This document shows, one piece after another, positions 1 to 6,351 of a DNA stretch of 48,135 bases (positions within the stretch are counted from its first letter, which is position 1; every line of letters begins with the position of its first letter). The stretch is taken from the IMG/VR virus record IMGVR_UViG_3300042559_001106, positions 1 to 48,135 of that record; one strand, written 5' to 3'. This DNA comes from a virus. Under the pieces are notes generated by a model that was not told the origin of the DNA, made no database searches, and saw nothing but the letters and a program-made list of their open reading frames with translations. Position numbers and translations under genes: made by a program.

Positions 1-96
1 AGTCTGCGCCCCCGCACGACGGTAATTCGCCGGCAGGGACCCGCGTCGAATTCACACACCGGCTTAGGCGTCGGCAAGCCCCGCCGGGAATTCAAC

Positions 97-194
97 CCCC
101 GCACCACGCCACCCCGCACCACGTCACCCCGCACCACGTCACCCCGCACCACGCCACCCCGCACTACGCCACCCCGCACCACGCCACCCCGCAC
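97..194. repeat. 15-bp tandem repeat, about six copies
   Basis: Six head-to-tail copies of the 15-mer CCCCGCACCACGCCA run from 97 to 186, and a degenerate seventh starts at 187. Variation is limited to a C/T in the second half (ACGTCA in two copies) and one CACTACG copy. No convincing gene covers the array. It lies just downstream of the minus-strand terminators at 339-406, so it is probably untranscribed. The rest of 1-432 holds only those two terminators. The role is unknown; a protein-binding site or slippage-prone filler are both possible. Confidence 0.85.
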
Positions 195-330
195 CCCTGC
201 ACCAGGCACCCCCGCCACCCCAGGCCCACCAGACGCGCCCACACGCCCCGCGCGCACGCTAGACCGCTACCCCAGCCCCGGCCACGCTCCCGGCGCCCCT
301 CTCCGGCCGTCCTGCGCGGTTGTAGCCCCA

Positions 331-360
331 AAAGCAAAAGCCCCGCACGGTGGCGGGGCT
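331..360 (-). terminator. Rho-independent terminator, distal of a tandem pair
   Basis: On the minus strand a perfect 8-bp GC-rich stem (AGCCCCGC/GCGGGGCT, 339-360) with a 6-nt loop is followed by a T-rich tail. It is the second of two hairpins after the left operon and probably backs up the one at 384-406. Confidence 0.8.
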
Positions 361-374
361 GGCATGGGCTAGGG

Positions 375-406
375 CCAAACAGAAAGCCCCGCACGGGGCG
401 GGGCTT
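375..406 (-). terminator. Rho-independent terminator, proximal of a tandem pair
   Basis: On the minus strand a perfect 9-bp stem (AAGCCCCGC/GCGGGGCTT, 384-406) with a 5-nt loop is followed by TTTCTGTTT. It begins 27 nt after the stop of the last left-operon gene. The two hairpins share the same stem sequence, so one may have arisen by duplication. Confidence 0.85.
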
Positions 407-432
407 CATGGGCTAGGGGTGGGGCCGGGGTG

Positions 433-609
433 CTAGTCGTCGGCGCCCTGCGGCGGGCCTGCGGCGATGCCCGCGAGGTTCAGCATCACGAAAGCGGAGG
501 CGGCCAGTGCGATCAAGTCGTCCAGGCTGAACCCGTCCGCCAGCACACGGGCGAGCACTAGCAGGAAAGGCAGACCGGCAACAATAGCGAAGATCAAGGC
601 CCGGTTCAT
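433..609 (-). CDS. Small membrane protein (58 aa)
   Basis: This is the last gene of the left operon. The start at 609 is chosen because AAGGTGGGTGG, a strong Shine-Dalgarno (SD), precedes it and the ATGA overlaps the stop of the upstream gene. The protein has two hydrophobic segments (about residues 3-21 and 33-51) separated by a short acidic stretch (DGFSLDD), so it is predicted to be an inner-membrane protein with two helices. I do not recognise the family. A small early membrane protein acting on the host is plausible, but this is inference from topology and position. Confidence 0.7.
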   Translation of the reverse strand: MNRALIFAIVAGLPFLLVLARVLADGFSLDDLIALAASAFVMLNLAGIAAGPPQGADD

Positions 610-830
610 TCCACCCACCTTGCAGCGTAGCCGCTGCAGTCCACCGTAACAGACCGGCACCCGTAGCGCGGCCGGGTCTTCATTCCCTTGCGCCATACAA
701 CGGCCGACCGATCCGGCATGACGCCTAGCACGTCACCGCGCCACAATTCCAGCAAGAAGGGATCACCGGCCGGCGTTGTGGTGTGAAGTGTTGTCTTGCG
801 CATGACGCGCGAAAGAGTCACGGCGTTCAT
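606..830 (-). CDS. Hypothetical protein (74 aa)
   Basis: The gene overlaps the next one by ATGA and starts just after the stop of the 834-1457 gene. It has no membrane segment. The protein is basic, with several aromatic and tryptophan residues (LWRGDV, VVWRKG, CSGYAARWVE), and is probably a small soluble beta-rich protein. I do not recognise it. A GGGGAG lies about 12 nt before the start, a long spacing, so translation may rely on coupling to the upstream gene. Confidence 0.6.
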   Translation of the reverse strand: MNAVTLSRVMRKTTLHTTTPAGDPFLLELWRGDVLGVMPDRSAVVWRKGMKTRPRYGCRSVTVDCSGYAARWVE

Positions 831-833
831 TAA

Positions 834-1457
834 TTAGGCAAGCTCCCCATCTTCCGTGAATTCGCATCCATTGGCGTCGGCGTTGTCGCTTAATTGTTCG
901 TCGGCCATGCAGTAGAGATATTCCTTTTCGAGCTCGCCATAGATGGCAGACGCGAACGACGTACAGAGCGCGTCGCATTCGTCGTCGATGTTGAAGGGGA
1001 ATTCTCGGGGCTCGCATTCCTCAGGCCCGGTCCATTCGCAGTCGGCGCGCACGTCCATGCTTCGCTGGTGGTAGTAGCGCCCGCGATGCTTCGCGCGCGC
1101 CCGCACTCGCCAGCCTTCCGCAATGCGGCCGGCAAGCTGGCGAGCCTCAAGAATTGCGGCACGGTACGGTTCCGGTAAAGCATCGGCCGGAATGTCCATG
1201 TCCACATTGTCGGCATTCCAGGCACCCTCAAAACAAGCGCCGTCACCCTGAGACCAAAAACCGGTAAACATGACTTGTTCAATCTCGAATCCAGCAAGCT
1301 TTGCGCATTCAATAGCGTCAACTTTCGTGATGCCTTCGTGCCAAAAGCCGTCCGACGTGGCTAAGCGTTGCAGCGTTTCGCGCGCTCTTTCTTTCGCCCG
1401 ACCCTCCAACTCATCGAAGGTGAAGAGGGTGACAGTTTTCTCAATCGTGCGCGGCAT
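834..1457 (-). CDS. Conserved phage protein with GFWSQGDGACFEG motif (207 aa)
   Basis: The start at 1457 follows GAGGAT at good spacing, inside a leader shared with the 2159-2944 gene. The protein opens with a helical region (FDELEGRAKERARETLQ), followed by the diagnostic GFWSQGDGACFEG and the later KHRGRYYH. This arrangement is typical of a phage and prophage family often labelled 'antitoxin of toxin-antitoxin stability system'. I know of no experimental support for that label, and no toxin partner is visible beside it, so the function should be treated as unknown. Confidence 0.8.
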   Translation of the reverse strand: MPRTIEKTVTLFTFDELEGRAKERARETLQRLATSDGFWHEGITKVDAIECAKLAGFEIEQVMFTGFWSQGDGACFEGAWNADNVDMDIPADALPEPYRAAILEARQLAGRIAEGWRVRARAKHRGRYYHQRSMDVRADCEWTGPEECEPREFPFNIDDECDALCTSFASAIYGELEKEYLYCMADEQLSDNADANGCEFTEDGELA

Positions 1458-1488
1458 AGTTGCATCCTCAATTGTTGGTTGATTTTCA
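1455..1488 (-). promoter_or_regulatory. Conserved leader element, copy B
   Basis: On the minus strand the upstream gene's TGA stop is followed by TCAACCAACA, a short spacer, GAGGAT (SD), CAAC and the ATG at 1457. The same arrangement precedes the 2159-2944 gene (2942-2976). TCAACCAA, GAGGAT and CAAC are identical in both copies and at nearly the same spacing. It may bind a regulator or simply be a shared strong ribosome-binding site. Confidence 0.6.
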
Positions 1489-1683
1489 GCGGTAGTAACG
1501 CAATTCGTCGTCCGGCGCCTTAAACCATCGCTTAGCGATTCGCGTCCCTTTAAAGCAGCATTCCGAGACTTCAAAGTCTCTGTAATGCGTCGCGCCGTAG
1601 CCGCGCCGCACTTCCGACGCGGTGGGCTGGCGATGGTAGGTGACGCGTTCAACGTCATCGCGAAGCGGCAGGCGGCCGTTCAT
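1486..1683 (-). CDS. Hypothetical protein (65 aa)
   Basis: The gene is coupled by ATGA to the end of the 1680-2159 gene. The short soluble protein is rich in Arg and Tyr (VTYHRQPTASEVRRGYG, WFKAPDDELRYYR) with one CC pair. There is no signal peptide or membrane segment. I do not recognise it. Its reality rests on position in the operon and on stop/start overlap with its neighbours. Confidence 0.6.
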   Translation of the reverse strand: MNGRLPLRDDVERVTYHRQPTASEVRRGYGATHYRDFEVSECCFKGTRIAKRWFKAPDDELRYYR

Positions 1684-2159
1684 GGCAGACGCTCCCCGTC
1701 GCGCGCTTCAATCCAGAACGCGCCGCCCGACTGCCACGACGTGGCGACGTAATCGAACGAGTGCTTACCGTCGTCAATCCGATAGATAGGCCAAACGCCA
1801 TGCGTGTAACCGCTGCGGCAGTCGAGGTGAAACCCGACAAGTCGCGCACTAAGGCGCCGCCCTTGGTCGCGCAATACGCCAAGGTCTCGCGCGCCGAATT
1901 GCTGCGCGTGTTTCGTGTTTCGCCGGCTGCCGTCTTTCTTGAACGCGATCGAGCGAAGCCACGCGATGCCCTTGGCGCGCTGTGATTCACTCACGGAAGG
2001 GTGATGCTTCTCGACCGCGTGAACGACATCCCACGCGGCATGATTAGAGCCCGCGTTAAAGAGCGCTTTCAGCCGCTTGCGCATGAAGCGGATGATTGCT
2101 TCGTCAAGCGTACCGGAGTCGATGCGGGCCAGTGTTGTTCTGTTCCAGTTCGTTTTCAT
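1680..2159 (-). CDS. Hypothetical protein (159 aa)
   Basis: The start codon overlaps the stop of the upstream 2159-2944 gene, which fits translational coupling. The N-terminal half is helical and basic (IIRFMRKRLKALFNAG, KGIAWLRSIAFKK). The C-terminal half is probably beta-rich (GVWPIYRIDDGKHSFDYV, GGAFWIEARDGERLP). I see no catalytic motif and do not recognise the family. Confidence 0.65.
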   Translation of the reverse strand: MKTNWNRTTLARIDSGTLDEAIIRFMRKRLKALFNAGSNHAAWDVVHAVEKHHPSVSESQRAKGIAWLRSIAFKKDGSRRNTKHAQQFGARDLGVLRDQGRRLSARLVGFHLDCRSGYTHGVWPIYRIDDGKHSFDYVATSWQSGGAFWIEARDGERLP

Positions 2160-2944
2160 TACATGCCCTCAAAAAGTTCGCGTAGCTCGCCCATTCGCTT
2201 TTCGCCGAACGCGGCGCGGAGTTTCAAGCCGGTTTCAAGGCAAGCGCGATACGTCGCCTCCGCGCTCCGGCTGTCTTTGTCGTATCCGGTTTCATCGGCC
2301 CAATCCTCAAAAGTTGCGCAGTCAATCGCGGCGCCGTCAGAAATAAGGCACGCGAGAACATCCGCAACGCTAGGCGCTTCGATCTTGTTTGCGTCTAGCG
2401 TAGTCATGCACGCGGATTCGCCACCCCATAGGCGGCGGCTGCTGATTTTTCCGGTTTCGCACTCGAAGGCAATACGCTTTCGCGTGGCGTATTCGTCGCG
2501 CTTGCCGTGGTTAAACAGCGTCGGGGATTTGTAGGCGGGACAGTGTCCGCTTCCCTGCATGTAATCGGTAGTCAACACTTCACGGCCGCGCAGCAGCAGG
2601 CGAACGCACCAGTTCAGCGACGGGTTTTTCTCGCCAGCGTTGCGCGACTTCGAGAACGGCACGAACGTGCATTCGAGCGTGACACCGAGAGCGGCGAGGA
2701 TGAACGCGCGATCATCGCGCAGTGGATCGAAGCGCGAACCCTCGCCGGGCATTGGTTCACCGTAGGCCGGCGCGAATTCGTACTGTAGCGCGCAGAGCGC
2801 GCCGTCTTTCACGAGTCGGTCGGTGTACGTGTTCCACGACTCACGCAACGCGGCGAGGTCGTTACCGTGAATCTCAAGCGGCGAGCCCGTGCCGCCGCCC
2901 GACTTCCAATCGGTGAAGGCTTGGGAGAGGTTGATTCTTTCCAT
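2159..2944 (-). CDS. Conserved phage protein of unknown function (261 aa)
   Basis: This is the largest gene of the left operon. The start at 2944 has GAGGAT upstream inside the shared leader element. The C-terminal part, with NWCVRLLLRGREVLTTDYM, GSGHCPAY and FEDWADETGYDKDSRSAEA, follows a pattern I have seen in hypothetical proteins of many tailed phages. A conserved acidic segment (VLACLISDGAAIDCATFEDW) precedes it. I know of no assigned function. The carboxy terminus is helical. Confidence 0.75.
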   Translation of the reverse strand: MERINLSQAFTDWKSGGGTGSPLEIHGNDLAALRESWNTYTDRLVKDGALCALQYEFAPAYGEPMPGEGSRFDPLRDDRAFILAALGVTLECTFVPFSKSRNAGEKNPSLNWCVRLLLRGREVLTTDYMQGSGHCPAYKSPTLFNHGKRDEYATRKRIAFECETGKISSRRLWGGESACMTTLDANKIEAPSVADVLACLISDGAAIDCATFEDWADETGYDKDSRSAEATYRACLETGLKLRAAFGEKRMGELRELFEGM

Positions 2945-2976
2945 GTGTTGAATCCTCGGCTATTGGTTGAGTGTCA
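2942..2976 (-). promoter_or_regulatory. Conserved leader element, copy A
   Basis: On the minus strand the TGA of the 2974-3201 gene is followed by TCAACCAATA, a spacer, GAGGAT and CAAC before ATG at 2944. It is the counterpart of the element at 1455-1488. Both spacers carry the SD needed by the next gene, so at least the GAGGAT part is functional. Confidence 0.6.
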
Positions 2977-3201
2977 GGCGTAGTAGCTGCACACGGCAGC
3001 GAAGAAAAACCCGGCGACGAAACAGACGCATCCGCATATCAGCAAATCTTCGCGCACGTTCGCGCGTTCACGTTCCGCGCGGGCTTCACTGTCCAGCCTA
3101 TCGGCAAGGGCCAGCGCATCGGCCCTTTCTTGCGGGCAGGCGACGCAATCCGCGAGCTGGCGCCAGTACGCCGCGCAAGCGGTCTTATCCTTGGCGGTCA
3201 T
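2974..3201 (-). CDS. Small C-tail-anchored membrane protein (75 aa)
   Basis: The N-terminal ~50 residues are helical and charged (RADALALADRLDSEARAERER), and one hydrophobic segment lies at the very C-terminus (about residues 52-72, ending CSYYA). This topology suggests a tail-anchored inner-membrane protein with a cytoplasmic coiled region. It carries five cysteines. The ATG overlaps the stop of the upstream gene (ATGA). No family is recognised. Confidence 0.65.
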   Translation of the reverse strand: MTAKDKTACAAYWRQLADCVACPQERADALALADRLDSEARAERERANVREDLLICGCVCFVAGFFFAAVCSYYA

Positions 3202-3398
3202 GGCTGTGCCTCACGGATAACCCAGCCAACAACGGCGCCGCTTTCGTCGGTGAGGTCGAATGCGTCACACGCCCCCAGGCGGTCACATTCAGCAGGATCG
3301 AAGCCAAAGCGTGCAGCCATGTCGGCGACATCGGCCGCCCGGAAAAACACCGGCCGTGAAGCGTCACGCCAGCGGATCGAATAGTCGTACGTGCGCAT
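3198..3398 (-). CDS. Hypothetical protein (66 aa)
   Basis: A longer frame exists upstream, but the start at 3398 (MRTYDYSIRWRDA) is preferred because it overlaps the stop of the 30-aa gene before it as TAATG and gives a compact protein. It contains VFFRAADVADMAARFG and LTDESGAVVGWVIREAQ, which look like an alpha/beta fold. Unknown function. Confidence 0.6.
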   Translation of the reverse strand: MRTYDYSIRWRDASRPVFFRAADVADMAARFGFDPAECDRLGACDAFDLTDESGAVVGWVIREAQP

Positions 3399-3490
3399 TA
3401 GGCGATGCCGGCCGCGTTCAAGGCCCGCACGATGGGGCGCGACAACATCCAGCCAGCGGCGGCGCAAAGGGCCAAAATTGCGAGGGTCAT
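3398..3490 (-). CDS. Very small membrane peptide (30 aa)
   Basis: The start at 3490 has GGAG eight nucleotides upstream, and the TAA overlaps the next ATG (TAATG). The product, starting MTLAILALCAAAGWMLSRP, has one hydrophobic helix and a short basic tail. Size, SD and coupling on both sides make it credible as a small single-pass protein. No family recognised. Confidence 0.5.
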   Translation of the reverse strand: MTLAILALCAAAGWMLSRPIVRALNAAGIA

Positions 3491-3552
3491 GGGTGCGGCT
3501 CCGGTAGTGGCGGGGCGGATTGCCCGGCCGATGGGTGAAGATTAAATGCCAT
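3487..3552 (-). CDS. Possible 21-aa leader peptide
   Basis: A 21-codon frame (MAFNLHPSAGQSAPPLPEPHP) ends in ATGA with the start of the 30-aa gene, the same coupling used throughout this operon. It is proline-rich, has no obvious SD, and its start codon lies inside a palindrome at 3547-3567. It could be a leader peptide or chance. Confidence 0.3.
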   Translation of the reverse strand: MAFNLHPSAGQSAPPLPEPHP

Positions 3553-3567
3553 GCGCCGAACATGGCA
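3547..3567. promoter_or_regulatory. Perfect 7-bp inverted repeat (possible operator)
   Basis: TGCCATG and CATGGCA flank a 7-nt spacer. It sits at the head of the left operon, over the start of the putative leader peptide, where a repressor site or an RNA hairpin covering a start codon would act. No protein is assigned to it. Confidence 0.4.
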
Positions 3568-3817
3568 AGCCCCCTAGAAGCGATCAATTCAGCGAATGTT
3601 CAGAAATGCGACGCGCGGCACATTTCCAGGCCAGCGCCTACCGGGCGCCGCATTCTAGGTAACGCGGCCCGCGCCTAGACGATCCGCGCGGCTGCGCGCG
3701 GGTACGTATAGGGGTGCCCAGCTCAAATCTCAGTCTCACGCGAGACGGATACGCCCTCGCAGTGGCCGGTCGACCTGGCCGGCAGGGCTCGCCCTGAAAA
3801 CGGCGCGCGATACCGGC

Positions 3818-4068
3818 GTACTTCAAACGACGCGGTACTTCCACATAGCGGCCCGTTCCAAATTTTTCGCGGACTTTCGTACTTCGGAAACCTCGCTGAA
3901 CCTTCCTCGTTCGTACTTCGGCAAGTCAGCCGGGTCTTGGGAAATTCGGCCTTACTCGCAGACCTTTGCCGGATCGTTTCAACGGCGGGCGTACTTGGTC
4001 GGTGCTGCCGGGTCTTCGCGAATTCGCCGGTACTCGGAGATGTGCGCCGGGTCTAAATTTCTGAACGC
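3818..4068. repeat. Iteron-like repeat array, 39-bp period
   Basis: Four units start at 3913, 3952, 3991 and 4030, exactly 39 bp apart. Each begins GTACTYGG (TTACTCGC in the second unit) and carries GCCGGGTCT (GCCGGATCG in the second) exactly 16 nt after the unit start. More degenerate GTACTT units lie at 3818, 3835 and 3879 at irregular spacing. The two conserved blocks, about 1.5 helical turns apart, suggest a repeated protein-binding site such as replication iterons or an operator array. It lies in the only large non-coding region of the window. Confidence 0.7.
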
Positions 4069-4092
4069 AACATAAACAGGCCAAGCCACCCG

Positions 4093-4130
4093 CGTTGACA
4101 GCCGTAGAACATGGCGTCAGAGTTCAACGC
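4093..4130 (+). promoter_or_regulatory. Candidate early promoter with flanking inverted repeat
   Basis: A perfect minus-35 TTGACA (4095-4100) is followed 17 bp later by a poor minus-10 (CAGAGT, three matches). GCGTTGA (4093-4099) and TCAACGC (4124-4130) form a perfect inverted repeat around the spacer. It points to the plus-strand block beginning at 4203. The weak minus-10 would need an activator, or the true promoter may be elsewhere. Confidence 0.35.
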
Positions 4131-4202
4131 CACAGGCCGGCACTGACTGAAAACACCAAGTCGGCAGGCCGACCAACCAAATCAAGGCAGGATCAAACCG
4201 AC

Positions 4203-4511
4203 ATGACCGAAGAAACGACCAACACGATGCTGCGGGGAACTCGCCAAGGCAGCATCGCCGACCGACTGGCGGGACTGGCTCAAGGCGAAAACGTGACCTT
4301 GAGCGTGCCTCACGGTGCCGCAGCGGACAGCTTCGACGCTTGGGTGATCGCCACCAAGAAGCGGATGCACGCCAACATTGCCCCGACCATCGCCCGAGTT
4401 CGTGACCGGCACCCTTCTCGTACTTTCGAGACCGAAACTGGCGTGATGGTTTCCAGTCAGAACCGCGCTCATGTGGTGATGGTGATTACCCGCCTTGCAG
4501 ACCTCGCGTAA
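4203..4511 (+). CDS. Hypothetical early protein (102 aa)
   Basis: This is the first gene of the rightward block. The frame opens further upstream, but the start at 4203 (MTEETTNTMLRG) has AGGA about ten bases before it. The protein is basic, with helical segments and a C-terminal half rich in Arg and Thr (IARVRDRHPSRTFETETG, ending VVMVITRLADLA). It has no membrane segment or catalytic motif. Position suggests an immediate-early protein, perhaps DNA-binding, but this is only inference. Confidence 0.6.
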   Translation: MTEETTNTMLRGTRQGSIADRLAGLAQGENVTLSVPHGAAADSFDAWVIATKKRMHANIAPTIARVRDRHPSRTFETETGVMVSSQNRAHVVMVITRLADLA

Positions 4512-4520
4512 GCGGACGCT

Positions 4521-4547
4521 CCAAAATGTTTCGCTAAACGGTTTTGG
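4521..4547. other. Hairpin CCAAAA...TTTTGG before the HNH gene
   Basis: CCAAAA (4521-4526) and TTTTGG (4542-4547) enclose an inner GTTT/AAAC stem, forming a hairpin in the gap between the 4203 gene and the HNH gene. AAAATGTTTCG followed by AAACG recurs at about 6284-6302 inside another gene. It may be a weak terminator or a relic of the homing-gene insertion. Confidence 0.4.
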
Positions 4548-4577
4548 CATTTTGAAATCGTGAACCACCCTCCCCGA

Positions 4578-5297
4578 ATGAAAACCATCCCGCTGCCCCC
4601 GATCGAGACTCTTCGCCGAATCTTCGAGGTTCGCGAAGACGGCGTGCTTGTGTACCGCGAAGCCCGCCACCCGTACTTCAAACCGGGCGACGTGGCCGGT
4701 TCGCAAGTCCGCGAAGGCTATGTGTATGTCAGGCTCGGAGGTGTCCGTTACGGGGTGCACCGAATCGTCTTCGCGATCGCAAACGGTCGCGAACCGGAAG
4801 GCGCGATTGACCACACCAACGGCGACCCATCAGACAACCGTCCGCGCAATCTCCGCGAAGCCACAAGCGCGCAGAACAGCCACAACCGGAGCGCGAAAGC
4901 AGGGCGCTCTTTGCCGAAAGGCGTGTCGATGCACAAACGAACTGGCTCTTATCAAGTTCAGATCAGCGTAGGCAGGACATCCAAACACCTCGGCTACTTC
5001 AAAGACATCGAGCAAGCCCAACTGGCTTACGCCACCGCAGCAGAACGCTTCCACGGTGACTTCGCGCGAACGACAGAAAACCACCCCAAGGCAAACAACA
5101 TCGAAGCAGGCCGCAAAACAAAACTGGCGAGCGTGGATGGCCGAGACTACCTGTTCAAAGACCTGGCAGAGATGCTCGGCATGAAGCAGAACACCGTGTG
5201 GGCGCGCTACAAGGTGCTGCAAACTCGCGGCGAAGTGACGATGGCTGATCTGTCTCGCGCTCGCTACCAGCACACCCCGAAATCAACCAACGCTTGA
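4578..5297 (+). CDS. HNH homing endonuclease with AP2 DNA-binding domain (239 aa)
   Basis: This is a site-specific DNA nuclease of the free-standing homing type. The HNH domain lies in the first half: YGVHRIVF, then IDHTNGDPSDNRPRNLRE and NSHNR carry the metal- and DNA-contacting His and Asn residues. An AP2-type domain follows (KGVSMHKRTGSYQVQI, LGYFKDIEQAQLAYATAA). The C-terminal part (YLFKDLAEMLGMKQNTVWAR) resembles a NUMOD-type helix-turn-helix. A GTG at 4560 is an alternative start; neither has a clear SD. It sits alone between small genes, as mobile endonuclease genes do in phages. Confidence 0.9.
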   Translation: MKTIPLPPIETLRRIFEVREDGVLVYREARHPYFKPGDVAGSQVREGYVYVRLGGVRYGVHRIVFAIANGREPEGAIDHTNGDPSDNRPRNLREATSAQNSHNRSAKAGRSLPKGVSMHKRTGSYQVQISVGRTSKHLGYFKDIEQAQLAYATAAERFHGDFARTTENHPKANNIEAGRKTKLASVDGRDYLFKDLAEMLGMKQNTVWARYKVLQTRGEVTMADLSRARYQHTPKSTNA

Positions 5298-5308
5298 GAG
5301 AACAACCA

Positions 5309-5641
5309 ATGACCGACCAATTCCTCACCGTCGAAGAAGCCCTGCGCGGCTGGCTCAACGGCGAAACGCTCCAGTCTCGCGAAAAGGGCCTTACTGGCAG
5401 CGTCAACTGGCACGATTACGTGCCGGCCAGCAAAGCGGTGTGTTTGCGTATCGACACGCAGAAGGCCGACTACCGCTTCAAGCCGAAGCAGCGTTGGGCT
5501 TGGGTGATCGTCAGCAAGGCTGACGGCTTCCCGAGCACCGTCTTCCCGAGCACCGTCTTCCCGACAAAGCCAGAAGCCGATGGCTACTGCGCGCGCAACA
5601 GTTGGGCGCAAGCCGTCCGCATGGTGGAGCAGCCCGAATGA
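5309..5641 (+). CDS. Hypothetical protein, WLNG/YRFKPK family, paralogue 1 (110 aa)
   Basis: The start at 5309 (MTDQFLTVEEAL) gives the best N-terminus; the frame also opens 15 bases earlier. It shares the layout of the next gene: an N-terminal WLNGETLQ helix, a central beta region ending YRFKPKQRWAWV, and a variable tail. The tail carries two copies of the 15-bp unit ending in CCGTCTTC, giving PSTVFPSTVF. The family recalls short phage proteins with an amino-terminal helix and a YRFKPK strand; no function is known to me. Confidence 0.7.
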   Translation: MTDQFLTVEEALRGWLNGETLQSREKGLTGSVNWHDYVPASKAVCLRIDTQKADYRFKPKQRWAWVIVSKADGFPSTVFPSTVFPTKPEADGYCARNSWAQAVRMVEQPE

Positions 5642-5973
5642 GCCAGCCCACCCTCAAAGAGATCATCGTCGCTTGGCTCAACGGTGCGGAAGTGCAGCGT
5701 CGACGCATCCACGCCATCGCGCCCGATCCGAAGTGGGTCGACATGGAGCCGTTCAAGGACGGCGTGTATTTCAGCCCAGCCAGCTTCGAGTACCGCTTCA
5801 AGCCGAAGCCGCGCTACTTCTACGCGCTGCCGACCGGCACGCACGATGTTGGCGGCGAATCGCCGGTTGAGGTCGTTTGGCTGTACGAGTATTTCACCGA
5901 CGCCGTGGCCGACAAGCAGCAGTACGGGATCGAAGGCGAGATCATCCACGTCCGCGAGGTACTGCCCGAATGA
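5638..5973 (+). CDS. Hypothetical protein, WLNG/YRFKPK family, paralogue 2 (111 aa)
   Basis: The start overlaps the stop of its paralogue (ATGA). WLNGAEVQ near the N-terminus and FEYRFKPKPRYFYAL in the middle match the preceding protein, so the pair probably arose by tandem duplication. The C-terminal half (VEVVWLYEYFTDAVADKQQ) is unique to this copy. Unknown function. Confidence 0.7.
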   Translation: MSQPTLKEIIVAWLNGAEVQRRRIHAIAPDPKWVDMEPFKDGVYFSPASFEYRFKPKPRYFYALPTGTHDVGGESPVEVVWLYEYFTDAVADKQQYGIEGEIIHVREVLPE

Positions 5974-6062
5974 TCGGCCTCAACCCGATCTACCAGCGAG
6001 CGATCGAGGTGTTCTTCTCGATCATCGTGTCGAGGTTCAAAGCCTGGAGGAACCGCAAGTGA
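5970..6062 (+). CDS. Very small basic peptide (30 aa)
   Basis: It is linked on both sides by overlap: ATGA with the preceding gene, and its TGA overlaps the GTG of the next. The product begins MIGLNPIYQRAIEV, contains one amphipathic or membrane-associating helix (AIEVFFSIIVSRF) and ends AWRNRK. No homology is recognised; reality rests on coupling. Confidence 0.5.
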   Translation: MIGLNPIYQRAIEVFFSIIVSRFKAWRNRK

Positions 6063-6337
6063 TCGTCACCCGCGACACCATCCCGCCGTTCGCCACCACC
6101 GACCCGTCGCAACAGCACCACGACGAACGCCTCCTGGAGTACCACACCAACCTCCAGGAGCACATCGAGCAGCGCATCGCCCGCGGTGACGCCCCTTACA
6201 AGGTCGTCGCAGATCACGAGCTTCGCAAGATCGAAGGCCAGCGCATCAAGGAGGAATGGATGCGCCGGTTCTACAACGCCGAAAATGTTTCGGCCAAACG
6301 ATTCCTCGATCGAATTTCCGCTACCACCCTCCGTTGA
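6059..6337 (+). CDS. Hypothetical helical protein (92 aa, GTG start)
   Basis: GTG at 6059 has a near-perfect SD (GGAGGA) six bases upstream. The protein is strongly helical and charged (HHDERLLEYHTNLQEHIEQR, KIEGQRIKEEWMRRFYNA). It is soluble and without recognised motifs. The segment encoding NAENVSAKRF contains the AAAATGTTTCG sequence also found at 4523. Confidence 0.65.
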   Translation: MIVTRDTIPPFATTDPSQQHHDERLLEYHTNLQEHIEQRIARGDAPYKVVADHELRKIEGQRIKEEWMRRFYNAENVSAKRFLDRISATTLR

Positions 6338-6351
6338 AAGGACAACTGCAC

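Larger units (their letters stand above)
3553..4202. other. Divergent non-coding region (650 bp)
   Basis: The region separates the minus-strand left operon from the plus-strand early block and should hold promoters for both. I find no credible gene. It contains several inverted repeats: TCTAGG/CCTAGA around 3655-3680, a GCGC-rich hairpin near 3683-3701, GTCTC/GAGAC at 3733-3746 and a palindrome centred on GTCGAC near 3770. The repeat array at 3818-4068 follows, then a TTGACA within an inverted repeat at 4093-4130. This dense structure is typical of a phage control region or replication origin. Confidence 0.7.

Noticed and set aside
97-194. CRISPR array
   Set aside because: The 15-bp units are directly adjacent with no spacers.
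164-409. 81-codon minus-strand frame over the left-end repeats
   Set aside because: It would begin inside a terminator and translate the 15-bp repeats into a low-complexity tail.
834-1457. Antitoxin of a toxin-antitoxin pair
   Set aside because: The label is common in databases for this family, but no toxin-like neighbour is present.
3638-3844. 68-codon minus-strand frame in the divergent region
   Set aside because: Arg-rich product, no SD, runs through inverted repeats; more likely non-coding control DNA.
3818-4068. CRISPR array
   Set aside because: Units are too degenerate and the conserved blocks too short; no cas genes are nearby.
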